From: Apteryx mantelli
Taxonomy: Eukaryota; Chordata; Aves; Apterygiformes; Apterygidae
Assembly: GCF_036417845.1 (NCBI RefSeq)
Contig: NC_089994.1
Location: forward strand, 16,634,001-16,698,000
Direction of reading: 5' to 3'
Length of the DNA: 64,000 nt
Part shown: piece after piece, positions 1-13,108 of the stretch
Layout: every line of letters starts with the position of its first letter
Numbering within the stretch: the stretch's first letter is position 1
Translations under genes and position numbers: made by a program
The notes under the pieces: model-generated
Seen by the model: the letters and a program-made list of their open reading frames with translations, nothing else
Database searches by the model: none
Told to the model about the DNA's origin: nothing

Positions 1-3000
1 ATCCAGAAGGGGAGGCAGGTAAAGAAGCCAGGAAAGAAGCAAACTGAGGCTTCAAAAAGATGTGGCAGGCTGAGAGACCTCCATTTATCCTGGATTTCTG
101 ACAATCTGCTCCATGCATTTTACTTGATCTGCCATTTCTGTTAACCAATTTAATTCCTGGTCACCACGTTGCCATGAATTGCCCTGTCCTCTAAGGAGAG
201 AAGCTGGTAAATGCAGCACGATGCAGCCTGCAGAGGCCCAGAAGCATCTCAGTGACCCTGGCAGCCTCCTACCCTCATGTAGCCCCTGCTCCTCGCTTCG
301 GCACATCACTTGCTGCACGTGGATAACGGATACCCGCATCCCTCGTCGACAAAGAGCACACCTTTCTGCTGATGTGCAAAGCTTCAGTTGCTCGCACATC
401 ACCTCACCCTTGGCTTTCGGGGAATTCTTCCCAGCATAACTCCTGCCTGGAGAAAGTCGGGATGGTGGGGTATCAAGAGAAGGTGCTGTTTCCCCTCCCG
501 CAGCAGATGTGATTCTGAGTCAGAGACAAAGCTGGTGATGCTCAGGTTCACTAGAGGGGATTTTACTGCCTAAAGAAGAAATCACTGTCTTCCTCCTCTA
601 ACACTGCCTACTCATCAAGCAGAAAGTGAGTCCCCAAAGGATCAGAAAGACAGTAACTAAGAAACAAGCCAGGCGCCATCTTTGACAGGAGGAGCAGATG
701 AAAGCAAGGAGGAGAGAGGAGAATTAGTTGCAGAGATATCAGAAGTTGCAGAAAACAAAAACAAACAGGAAGAGCTGCTCTAGAACTGTTTCATTTGGAA
801 CCTTAAAAACATCTAATCAAGTTGCTCTGGCCCACACATTAATGAAATCCACATTAAAATTAAGGGGGGGGAAATAGCATATATAATATCTGTTCCCCCT
901 TTTAGAGGTCTAATGAACAAGATGTTGTATAGCTTTTAACTGATTAATCTTAGACTTCTTGCTAAAATACCTTCTTGAGAGCAACAGGTAGGCAAACCTT
1001 GTCCTGTAGTCAGAATGAGAACTCCACTTGAGCACACAAATGCAAGCTACATTGTACCAGCAAATGCTTTCACAAATCACAGTTTCACTAAGTTCACCCC
1101 AGATAAAGACTTCAGTTTAACACAGGTTACGAGAAATGACAGACTCCAGCTCCTAAGCCACTCAGCAAAACTCTTGGCTGATCACCCCTGCAGAATTTGC
1201 ACCCACGCTTTGCTTCACCTATAGAATACTGTAACCATTTGCCAGAGGGGAACCTACGAATAGGAAATTGTGGGATTTTAATCATCTGTCCTGGGATCTA
1301 AGAGTTGCCACTTCCCATTTCCAAAAAGGTGAAGGACTACCTTCCCCCACCTTGATCTGAAATGGCTTCACACTTGCATTATCCAGGCTACCAGACTGCA
1401 ATCTTCAAAACTGTCCGTCCTTTCCACTGGTGTGGATTTAGCACTGATATTAGCAGGAGTAGAAGCAAGAGGTGGTCCATAAGTGAAGCAAACATGAAAT
1501 ATGCAGTAGAATACAATACATGCACGAGGACTGTGATCAGAAGTGAAAATTATAACAAATTGTTGCGTCTTCCCCAGTGTAGCACTGGCAAGAAAAGGTG
1601 AAACGGTCTCCCAAGCAAAGACAAAATGTCCTTTCTGTAATAACGATTATAAAGCTTGTCCGTTAAGAGGATGAGGCTACCTTGGGAAATTATTTTAACC
1701 CTTTGTGACAGAACTGAGAACCATGCCTGAAGAACGATATGGTGTCTCCAACTAGAAACCAACCTCAAATGCAGAGGGTCAGGTTAGAAGAGGCCTGCTG
1801 GACCCTTCTAATCTTTATGCTTCCTTCTGTGAAAAATATCTTTGGTTTGTAAAGCAGGATTTCTGGCAGAGCCCTAGGAAATCTGCTAGCTTCACTAGTG
1901 GGTTAATTGTACCTAAAGATTGAGGTTTTGACTTACATCCCAGTTAATCCCTCCGGAGGCCCCCGAGCTGGAAAGCGTGTATTCTTCTGCTACCCACAGG
2001 AGACTATTATGACATCCCATACTAACGGGAGGGATGTGAATCAGAGCAGAAAGTCCTTGCTCAAATGGAGCTCTTAATGACATTCCCTGAATTTCAGACC
2101 CAGCTAAGTACAAGTTAAGTTAAAAGCAACACATACCATCACTCCCAGATCCAGCAGAGGGCATTGAAGAACAAAGGGAAATAAGAGCTCAGCTTGGACA
2201 CTTCCACCCATCTCTCCCACGTGTCTTTAACAGCTAGCTTTCTCACCCAGCATTTTCCCCAAATGGAAAGCACGGTCTAACCCACCATGAAACTAATATT
2301 CCCAAGCCATCAATCTCTTGCTTTGCAGTTCTCTGCCTTTTCTCTTTACACCTCCTCAGCCAGGCATCTGCCCCGGCCCTGCAATTCCTTCCCAGCTCCC
2401 CAGGCCATGGCATGCTGCCTGCAGAACAAGAGCCTTTTCAGTGGGGTTAAATTATTTCCTTCTTATGGAGATGTGATGCTATTGAGTACCTGAAAGGTAC
2501 CTTCCCCCACCCTCCCCTCGCTGGTGGCTGCAGTTTTATCATTTGTTATAAAACTGCCAAATTGCAATAACCCATGTTATTAGTTTTTTTCACGCAACAA
2601 AAGGTAAGGTACTTAGAGCATGTCTACAGTAAGAGCTAAAGCCAGCAAAAAGTCTTATAAAGCCTTAACATTACAGGACTAGACTAAATAAAGAGGCTTA
2701 AGGCAAAAAATGTGTTTTAATGACATCCTATAGAGTCAATTAATATATTTACATTTATCCAAAACATAACCTGTAATTTTCAGTGATTCTTTGAGCTAAA
2801 CTTCAGCCAGTGAAAACCACTGGAAGGAAAATGTTTCAATACACAAAGAAACCTTTTCCTTTTACTTAGTTTTATACAGTATCCAAACATACTAACCTAT
2901 AGTATAACCATACTACAGATAGTTGAAAACAAACAGCCAGCATACAAAAAACTTCAGAAAGGAAAATAATACAAGGTCTAAGGAAAGTAGAAAAGGATAT

Positions 3001-5389
3001 AACTTCATTGAACTTATGTTTTATCTACTTATCAAATCTATTTTAAGAGCACTGCTCCTTGTCTCAAAATAAAACATTTAATAGTAATAGTTAGATATAA
3101 TATAGGAAAAATGCTACCAAAATTAAATAATTAATGGCAATTTTAATAGCAGTATTGTTTCATTCTACACTGTCAAGTCATTTTTGCACACTAATAAACC
3201 TATCAAAATTAAACGATTTTGTTTAAAGTGACATCTTAACCTGGCAGGAGCAGAGACTGAAGTCCTTTATTTTCCTAAAAGCAAGCACAAAGGCGCATTG
3301 ATTGGATCAGTGCAATCTCTTCTCCTTTTCTTTTTAGGAAAGGGGTCTCTGATGAGGAACCACACCCAAACGCGGAAGGGGCAGTTTAGCTTTTATGGCC
3401 TTATTTACATTGTAAATTCTAAGCTATACTTACTGTGATGTGCCCCACCAGTAATATCAATGGTAGGAACAAGAGTGGAGTTACGCCCCAGGCATTTGGC
3501 GCTGGGTGACCAGGGGACCAGGCAGGGAGAAGTCTGGGAGGTGGCTGAGACGATCCAATGGCTCCCTGCTCCTAGGTGGTCTCACCTCTCCCTGTCGCCC
3601 CTGCTCCTGGCTGGGCAGCCTGCCCTTCTCTTGCTTTGACCCTGGCACTCCTCCGACCTCGGGGTAAGCAAACACACCTCACTAAAATGGCAGGAAAATA
3701 TTTGCCTTCTTCTGGTGGTGACTTGGAGGACAGGTTAGTTTTCTGTTGATGGAGAGCACTGAATGAGCTCACTGATGGGTCAGACAAGCACCAAAGCCTG
3801 CCCAGGAGAAGAGGAAGGACCTCTGGATCCAGAGGTGGCACGGCATAAGCAGGGGTGGAAGAGCCAGGAGCCGGGAGGGAAAGGCTCTGGCCTCTGTCAG
3901 ACTGGCCTTTCTGGGTCACGAAATCTCATCACCAGGCCATAATGAGACAGATTATGGCCTTGGTTTCCCAATACTTGGCCATTAGGAAATGGAATAAGAC
4001 CTTCAACTATCCCTCATGCAGCAGAATTATTCAGTAATGTGGAAATTTTATCAGAAATATTGCAGCTCTGCTTTTGTCTGGACTGGTATTTAAAGGTACA
4101 TCGGCAAAGGGTTGGCAATCACAACATACATCTAGTATCCAAGCTCTGATGAGGACATCTTAGGGTGTATATAGCTGTGATTACATCAAGCTTCCAGAAC
4201 ATGCAGATATTAATATATTTTTAGGTAAAGACATAACTACACTTGAAGGTCATTTGGGACTAAGGTAAATTATCACACTAAAGCATAACAACTATCATGA
4301 AATATTTATGATTTTGGGTGCTATTACTCTGGAATAAGACAGCACTTTTCCAGTTTGGATGAGCTAAACCAGAAGATGCTTATTCCAGAACTGTGACTTT
4401 GAGGAGTTATTCTAAAATAGCTGTTCTGGTTAATTTTCCCATGTGGACAATTCATTTACAAATCCACTGCAGACAGAGGCTTTGAGATGACAGCGACCAC
4501 ATCAACACATCGGTTCAATTCCACTTTCATGTTTGGACATGATGGGAGTACATTCTTTTGAGACGTTTAATACTTGTTAAAACATTCATTCAAAGGGGAT
4601 TTATTGGTGTTTATATCCGGATGCGAACATGACTGTTTTTAGCAAGACTGTCCCAGTTTAACTAAGATTCTTTAAGGAGTTTTACTGTGTTAAGCAAAGG
4701 ACAAATTTAAAGAGAGATCAAACAGGAAGCTCAGCTCTAAAAATAGAAATGGCTCTATTTCCAAGATGGCAAGTCAGCAGACATGCTAAACATAGGCAAG
4801 CGAGTGTTGTAACATTTCATTTTTATTTCTAAGGAGAGGAAAAAAAAAAAAGCATGAAGAGGGAGTATCAAATACTACATACATTTTATTTATTTTACTG
4901 CATAAAAAGCCTAATCCTGGACCAAGACTCGCTCACTAAGAACTCTTCTGATGCACAGCCTCCCATTAGACACTCACAGCATAGGTAGAAGGCTACAATT
5001 CCATCACGTTTTAGCCCAGCACCAGTTGGTGCTGAGAGCTAAACCAGCAGGAAGAAGAGGAAAAAAAAAAAAAAAAAGATTCCTCCCCCTCTTTGCGAGG
5101 GAGGAAGGTAGGGTTAGTCTCCTGCCAATTCAACTTTCTGAACCATCTCACTGCAAGATCAGAGCAAAGCCCGCACCAGCACACAGGAAGGGGAGAGGAG
5201 AGCAGAGCCAGAAGGAGGGAGAGAGGGAAGAGAATGAGCAGGACACCAATTTAGACTGGTTTAATCCATATGGCAAAAATCCAACAGGTTGTTAGATGCA
5301 GCAGCCAAGGGTAGCACAGAGAATAGAGACACAATACCGGGACACATAATAGGCAGCAATTGCAAAAACTAGATGCCAGTTTAGATGAC

Positions 5390-5535
5390 AAAAAGATGGT
5401 CTGGCAACCAGAGCACAATACTGGAATTCAGAGGACAAGTTTCTATTTCCAGTCTATCAGCGCCACTGGATAAGTTTTAACCTCTGTATGCCCCAGGCCC
5501 TGGTTTCATGACCCAAACTGTTCACCAGTAATCAA
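5390..5535 (+). repeat. MIR-like SINE fragment
   Basis: The segment gagcacaatactggaattc, then ttctatttccagtctatcag, then gccactggataagttttaac followed by ctctgtatgcccc resembles the MIR tRNA-derived and core part (…ggttcaaatcccagctctgccact…gcaagttacttaacctctctgtgcc). Diverged; moderate support. Confidence 0.5.
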
Positions 5536-7064
5536 GAAACTGATGAGGCTTAAATAACTTTTTTAAGCTGGGTCGGCTCCCTGCCTGCTTCACAGCACAG
5601 TTCCACCTACACCGGGGTAGAAGTGGGCACGACAGCACCAGAGCTGGCACCGCGGTGGGAACACCGCATGGCAACACTGAACCACAGCCTCAGCATCCCC
5701 TCCAAATACTACAAACTGGAGCTTTTCCTCTTATCCCTAAACAATATGCTATTTAAGAGGCACAAAACCAGTGGGTGTCAAATGAAGCAATGTCCTCTGA
5801 AGTTCTGCAATTTATCACTTTAATACAGAGAGATTCTGACTTTCAACATGCACTGTTCCACCTTAATATCAGTGCATGCCTATGAAATCAGGAGAGTCCC
5901 AAAGGGTGGGTTGCTTAAGAACAGCTACAAACTGCTTCAATTTTTGACAGATCAGGTAGAGTCCTCAGATCCTAGGAAAATCACTAAGGTAACCTTCACT
6001 TGAAAAAATCCATTCAAAAACTCCTAAGTCTAGTTTCTAATTTTAATTCTGCCCATGAGAAAACACAGCACAGTTCCACAGTTTTGCCAGTTGCATCAAG
6101 TTATCAGCAGCTGTAATTCTTCCTAGGCCTGAGCACACAGGGATCACAGTGAGAAACAGCTCAGAAATCACATTACTTGGTCTGATCAGCATATGTGTCT
6201 GCATGTAACTACCTACCACAAAGAACTAATAGATTCCATGAAAAAAAACAAACAAAAAACCCACCTGTCAAGTCCTATTGGTACTGCTAACAGATAAGTA
6301 TGTTGATCTCCCTATCATTATTGGATCATAGTTTGTAAGAATATCATAATAGCAAGTGCTCTAGTCTGGAATGATTTATCTCTACTTCTTCACAAGCTAT
6401 TAGGAGATTAGGGAGTAAAATGAGGTATGTACAGTACAGTGGTCTCGTCAAAGACAGACAGGTACAAAGAAAACAGGAGAGGTCGCTCCAGGGAAAAGAA
6501 AGCAAAGAGACAAAGACTGAAGAATGAGCCAATGTTCCTTCAATGCTGTACTTGGCACAGAGAAACCCTGCTAGACAGAATTGGAACAAATCTCTTCAAT
6601 AAAACAGCACTTTTTATTTTTTTATTGTCCAGATGTTTCCTCTTTGTAGTGCTCACATTTAAATAGAAACGCAATAGCTGGAAGGCTGGCTGGCTTACAC
6701 TGAGAGTACGATATAACCCCTCGGTTGATAGACCATTGGTTTGACTCCATCCTAGCTTAGAGGCACTTGGAAGTTACCCTCTTCAGCGGTAGCAATTATT
6801 TGCTGATTTTGGTTGAGGTCTGACTTAGCGGTTTCCCAATTACAGAAAAGCGCCAGAGCACAAAGCATGTTGGCCATCCCAATAGCATGGCTGCAAGAAC
6901 ATTTTGAACTTTAATTTTTAAAAACAAAGTGTTTTGAAAAATAGTTGGAGATTTAATACAAGCTTTATCCATGAAACTCTATGTTGGAGGAACTGTTTGT
7001 TTTCATAAAGACTGGATCTCAAACAAATGTTACTGTGATACTGCAAATGGCCTTATAACATCTG

Positions 7065-7115
7065 AGGCAAGTCACCGGCCTCGACCTACGCTACTTCCTG
7101 AGTTTCTGTTTCCCC
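7065..7115 (+). repeat. Possible MIR-like fragment
   Basis: The words gaggcaagtcaccggcctcg and gagtttctgtttccccc echo the MIR core (gggcaagtcacttaacctc … cagtttcc). Short and weak. Confidence 0.3.
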
Positions 7116-8651
7116 CCGAAAAGGTATAGAGGCAGGTATATAACTCAGCCCCCTTAAAGGTTCTGGTTTGGGATTCCCAGACCAATGGGAGTAGCACTGA
7201 CATGCGGTTACTTTACAGTCACCTGCGAGGAGCATCCAAGCTCAGCTGCACCCTGCAGCGGAGCTGTTGTCCTCTCCTGGATCCCTTCTCCTCACGGCTT
7301 TCCGAGAGATGTTCTCTCTCTCTCTCGTGGATTGGAGTCACCTGACCAGTTTAGGGCATGACTTGCAGGATCTGAAAATCGGGGTACCCTCAGTCTGAAT
7401 CCACATAGGCTTAAGAACAAGTCGACAACTTGGTTTTTATAAAACTACGTAGGAGCTGGCTTTCAAACCATGAGAAGAGTGAAGCTGTTTTCATTAAATC
7501 CATTTTTGTTAACAGTCCCACTCGGAGCTTGCAAACTGGACACTGCAGAACTGTGCTAATACATAAAAATGAAAAAAAGCAGAAGCCAGAGAGCAAGCCA
7601 AATGCAGTTCACACCACGGGCCACCATTAACATGAGCAAGGAGAGGAGAAATCTTACAACGAACGGAATATTTCACACAAGTACATCCCACAAGATCAGT
7701 CCTGACTCTTTTACCATGGAAGGGTCTGGTCCACTGTGTTTTGAAGAATAAATTATTTGGGCACTAGGCATAGAGCAAGATCTCACTGCTTCTTTCTTAT
7801 CCCTCCACACAAGACTCCTGCAGACACAGCAGCTAATGACTCCTGACTCAGGTCTTCTGTTCTTCCAAATGTGGCACTCCCATTCACAGAGCAAATCCTC
7901 ACACAGGGGGAGAACCATACATCTTAATCAAGACTTAGATGTATGTCTGAGGGCAGACTTTTGCACTTCCTTTGAGCAGTCTGTTTAATTTTGGGAACCA
8001 CTCCTTACAACAAAGTTTCCCTAATGAGCCTCCCTCCTAACTCCTTCTCTCGGTCTCCAATTTCACAACTTCCTTGAAACAAATGGAGCGTTGCTCTATA
8101 GAAAAAGCAACACTAGGTTCCTATTCAGCAGAAATGATGGAAAGTATTCTGCACGGCAGTGTGTGGTTGCTTTGTCCCTCTTTTGTATCTGCACAGCTAA
8201 TTTTCTCTCAGAGGATGGGGAACTGTACATTGATGAAGACAAAATTTCCCCTACTTGCCTGCAGACCACACTACGAGCCTCTCAACGTGCTTTGTAGTTT
8301 GATGTGAATTCAACCATGATACAATTTTCAGACAAGATCAACTGGAGAGGGGGAGCAAACACGCAGGAGGAATGAACCAAAAATCATTAGGAAGCAGTTA
8401 CACACAGAGAGCTATCTGGGTTGCTTTCAGCTTTCTTGATTAGCTACTAACAAAAAGCTGAACACATTTGCACAGCCAGCTTGGAAACTATTGTGCTAAT
8501 GCATGAAAAAGAATTGTGATACATTCTTTTTTCTTACCGTTGTCTCTGCTCTCTCCTCTTGCCTTGATCCACCTGACCTGCAGTCAGCACCACAAGTTTC
8601 CCTTCTGTGGAGATACTACTTATGACTCTTGACTGAGCACTGAATATTACG

Positions 8652-8720
8652 AGTGTGTGTGTGTATGTATAAACATATATATACTATATATATGAAATAT
8701 ACATATAGCTTTTTATATAT
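8652..8720. repeat. TG/TA simple repeat
   Basis: A short (GT)n tract runs into alternating TA-rich sequence (catatatatactatatata and following). Simple sequence inside the KDM2B intron. Confidence 0.8.
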
Positions 8721-9984
8721 AAACCTCACACATTTGATAAATCCAGAAGAATCATTTACCTAAAATGTGTGCATACACTCTTTGCATCTCTCTTCATTCC
8801 CCTTTCATTATCACCTATATCCAACAGTATGACTGTATGGATTAGGTGAGTTGTAGTCTTTGTGTAAGAAACCATATGTTCTCATCTTAGCTGGAGCTCC
8901 TGGGGACTACAGCAGCATACATATTTAATAGAAAAAAAAAAGGCTAGATGAAAGATATAGACCCTACCACAGCTTATGGCTGCTACATATTCTCGACACT
9001 TACCATATACAGAGGGACTGTAATCCTTTCTGTCCCAACTACACAGAATTTAAATTATTTAAATCAGCCTACTTAGATTAACTAGCAGTGGAACACATGC
9101 CATCCCATCTCAGTCTTCTGCACAAAGAGGCCACAACTTGTCCCATGTGTGCCACATTCAGATCTAGCAGCAAACATTCAGTACATCACTTATAGTTTAC
9201 AGGAAGACCGCAGAGACTCCCAACTCCTATTTTCAGTGCTGCAGCGAATTTGTACCCGGGCAGGTCATTTCACATCCCCCGGCCCACGGTGTCCACCCAG
9301 GAAGAGGAGGCAGTGCTGTTTACTGTGCACCACTACACTACGGACTCGCACAAACCACTCACAACACTGTTCCGACACCACGCTGCAGAAAGCTCGCTTC
9401 GGCCTCTCCCTGTGAACAAACATCAATGGCCAATGCAATACTCCTCTGCAGGCCTAATTCTTCTTCCATTGCAGCCAAAAAAACCTCACTCACTTCAACA
9501 AAGTAAGACGAGGTCCTTAACTTCTTGTCCAGTTAGTGAATGAAAGATTTATTCGTAGATGTATGACAGAACATAGCATCTCTCACAGAACAGATACTTG
9601 TCAGCAGGCACAAGGGAAGTCTGACCCGAATTTGCAAGGCCAAACCCCTCTATTTAAAGGGCTTTTCCGTTGCAAATGTTTGGGATTTAATGATGTAATT
9701 CATTCTATTATCTTTCTCCACTGACACCATGATTATAAACTCACTGTTGAGGCAGAGACCTTCACACATATTTCTTTAAACACTCAATTTGCAACTGAAA
9801 TTTTTGGCTCAGCTCCTGGTTTTTTGGTGTTTCAGATGCCAAATGAGAAGGGCAAAACACAGCGATAATCAGGTGTCTCTTCAGCTGCTCCCAGCAAAGA
9901 AAGCAAAGAGATGCATAGAGGTTTGGTTTTGCTTTCACCCTTTGTCTTGGAGATCAAAGGCTGCAGCCAGGTCTTTAAAGACTT

Positions 9985-10130
9985 GACAGAATCACAGAAA
10001 TCAAATATTGAAATGATCTATTAGGTCCCATCTTGTCCATCATCTCCTGGGGCCAGGAAAAGACTGTTCTTTGCAATAGTTTTCAAAGCTTTGTCCTGTC
10101 TACTTTTTAATGCCATATCTCAATGCACAA
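9985..10130 (-). mobile_element. CR1 LINE 3'-region remnant
   Basis: The plus strand reads acagaatcacagaaatcaaa, a run through atgatctattaggtcccatc, and gctttgtcctgtctactttt. This resembles the reversed 3' region of ancient amniote CR1 elements (cacagaat…aggtcatctagtccatc…gctttgtccagtct). Heavily diverged, no coding capacity. Confidence 0.5.
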
Positions 10131-12879
10131 ATCTTATCACATTTAAAAGCTTTGTTGCTTTCAACTTCACTTAGATCTTTATTCAAGTCAAAAGCAACAG
10201 AGCCTTTCAGCACAGTTAGTGAAAAGAACACAGCAACTAAATGAAGTGAACCAAACATTTTCAACCTGCTTAAGGATTAAGGCCTGTTCTACAACATTAG
10301 ATTTTAATTGAAAAATATGTCATTGATGATACATTTTTCCCTGTTTCTATACTTATTTTTAATCTTGTTAATAAACCCTTAGCGAGTGAGTTAAAGAAGA
10401 AACAAAATCAATCAGTGAGTTTATGTCAGTTGTTAGACCACCCCATGAATAGTATAAGTCCTGTACTTGCACTGTTCCCACTGATACAATGCCCGGCTGT
10501 GCATGGTGAATTCTATACAACAATGCTGCTGTTCCTACAGAAGTGACCGCTGTGGTCACAACTTTAACCTCTTCAGCACAGGGATCACAATAACTGAAAG
10601 TCTCTTTTCTTTCTTAAAATACTCGACATGTTTTGAAATCACTTCTTTCGCCACTAGCCTGTCTTTGCAAGCTTGACTTTGCGGGGGTATACACACTATG
10701 GCACACAAAGCTGCATCTAAGCCTGGACCTCCTCAGCCTGTAGAGAGGTGAGCTGATGTACGTTGCAGAACTCAGCAGGAGCACTTAGGTTTATTTAGGC
10801 ACCGTATGAGTGTAAAAGCTGGGATCCAACGGTGATAAACAGCAAGCCTGTGGCATGCACACTGAAAAGGGGTCAGTTAAAAAAATAAAAAATTAAAGCA
10901 AATACATCCATCCAGACTAGCCTTTATTGCTTAGAAAACAACACCACACTTGTGCAGGGACTCCACACCTATCCAGAGATTTCCTGACCGTACTGTGACA
11001 ACCCAGGGAGATAAAGGCAGGGCAGACATCAATTACAAGTCAAAGGGTGAGACGCTGCAGATGCCAGAGAAAAGCAGAAACTCTTTTAAACTCAATCAAT
11101 GCTGACCCATGGAAACCACTAAAAAGAAGTCATCAAAGAAAGAGAAAGGGAGCTCGTACTGATGCATACATTCACGCATGTTTCCTCTTTTTTCTCCTTT
11201 ACTTGGCTCATAGGTTCCAAAGCTACTCAGTGCTCCATTTTTCAGATTATATGATGTACACGAAGAATGATATAAAAAAAACAATCAAAACAAAACAATA
11301 GAATGCTTTGGTTTTCTCACATCAAAGACTAAAGCACATGACTTGCATTCAGTTCTTGAATTCAGGAGCAGCAAAGGCTAGAGGTGGTCAGTGGCTGCCC
11401 CAGAAGCCCTGGCTTCGAACAGCTTGCTGAGCAAGGCAGTTACCTTTCACCACTTGCTCAATCTTAGGTTAATCTTGGCAAGTATACTTCTTTTGTTCTT
11501 TAGTGTAATTGGCATAAAGCATTCAAGCAGGTGTGTTTGGAGATTCAAGCACACACACCCAGGAACATAAGCTTTTCCTTTTCTGTCCATCTGTGACTCC
11601 TCTCCATGCTGTGAGCCCAAAAGCATCAGCGTGGAAGAGCCGACACAACAGAGGCCCAGAAAACATCAGTTATACTGCATAGCTGCCTCTTTGGGCATTT
11701 GCACTACATGAGCAATAAGTCATTCAGAATCACACGCTCTGAGGAAAAATTAGTAATACTTATTGTGCTACCCAACACTTGCCACCTTACATACCTGATA
11801 CTCCCCATAATCAGTTCTTCAGCTAACCTGAGCACTTCTTCTTTGTAAAGACACTGGTGGGGAATTAATAGAGAGCTTTGTGACGTACATTTACATGACT
11901 AGCAGCCAGGGAAAGAGTCTGAGTGTCTCAGTAACGCTGGCTGGGAGCACCCTTGAGACACAATGTCTGTTCACTGGCTGAGACTGATTATGGTTACAGA
12001 GAAGAAGAAATGGACAACGGGGATAAGTTCTCTGCACTCCTCATGAGCTCAGAGCCCACGGCCTTTAAAACAAGCGAGCAGGAGAACACATATTAGGAAA
12101 AAAAGGCACAAAGCCTCAAAGGTACAAAGACAAGTAAACCAAAATACTATGCAGATCTTAAGGCAACAATTGCAAATGTACAAGAAGTTTTGGAACAAAA
12201 AAAAGACCCAATACCTACTCGCTACTGCAGTGCGCTTATTTTTTAAATAGCTACTACGCATATACTAAAACCAACAAGGTACTAGTATGGCATGCCAAGA
12301 GTGAAGAATGTGGAGGCTGCAGAAATAACACTCATTAAACTTTTAGTACAAATGTTTAAAGGAGATGTAAGAGGGCCGATGACTCTCTTTGCCAAATTTT
12401 AAATCAGTTTATGATGAGACGACAATGACATTCTGTCTTTCAAAATCAATATTCAAATCCACATTAGAGAATGAAATTATAAAGCCTAATAGTTATTAGA
12501 TTACAACAGAATTTTTCCTCTTTCAAGAGTTGCCTCAAGTTCCTAAGTAGGCCAATAATTCCTCTCCGCTTCTCTATTTGTATTCTTGGCTCGTGGCCAT
12601 TTCAGAGATCAGACAAATTCCAACTGTTGAAATTAATCCACTGTTTCAGGTTTAAAGAGTATCCAGGATATCTTTCTTATGGAGGTGGGAGTCAAATGTC
12701 TAGTTATAACCATTATTCCAACTGTGCAGTTTAAAGTGTTTGTTCATTAAAGTAAAACTACTGTACTGGAAGAGTGTTTCATTCATATGTATTACACACA
12801 GATGAACATTCATGCATGTTAATGTGCGATCCTAAATAAATCATAAACATTACCAGACTAAATTACAGCTGGTATCTGC

Positions 12880-13108
12880 TTTTTTTTTTTTTTTTTTTTT
12901 TTAAGAATTTCCTGAAAAACAAAAAATCCAGTAAACAATAGCATTGTTTCTTTGGAACGCTGGAAAAATATTGTCAAAAACTGGTTCTTTAAAAAAATAA
13001 TCAACAAAGCCCAAGTAAGCACCAACAGTGATCAATAAACTGTTCCCCTCCCTTATTATTGCCACAAGCTGGAATTTTCAAAGAGAAATTAAAAAAAAAA
13101 AAAAAAAA
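12880..13108. repeat. Long T run and A run
   Basis: A run of about 23 T (12880-12902) is followed about 190 bp later by a run of 18 A (13091-13108). No SINE or LINE body was recognised between them. Confidence 0.7.
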
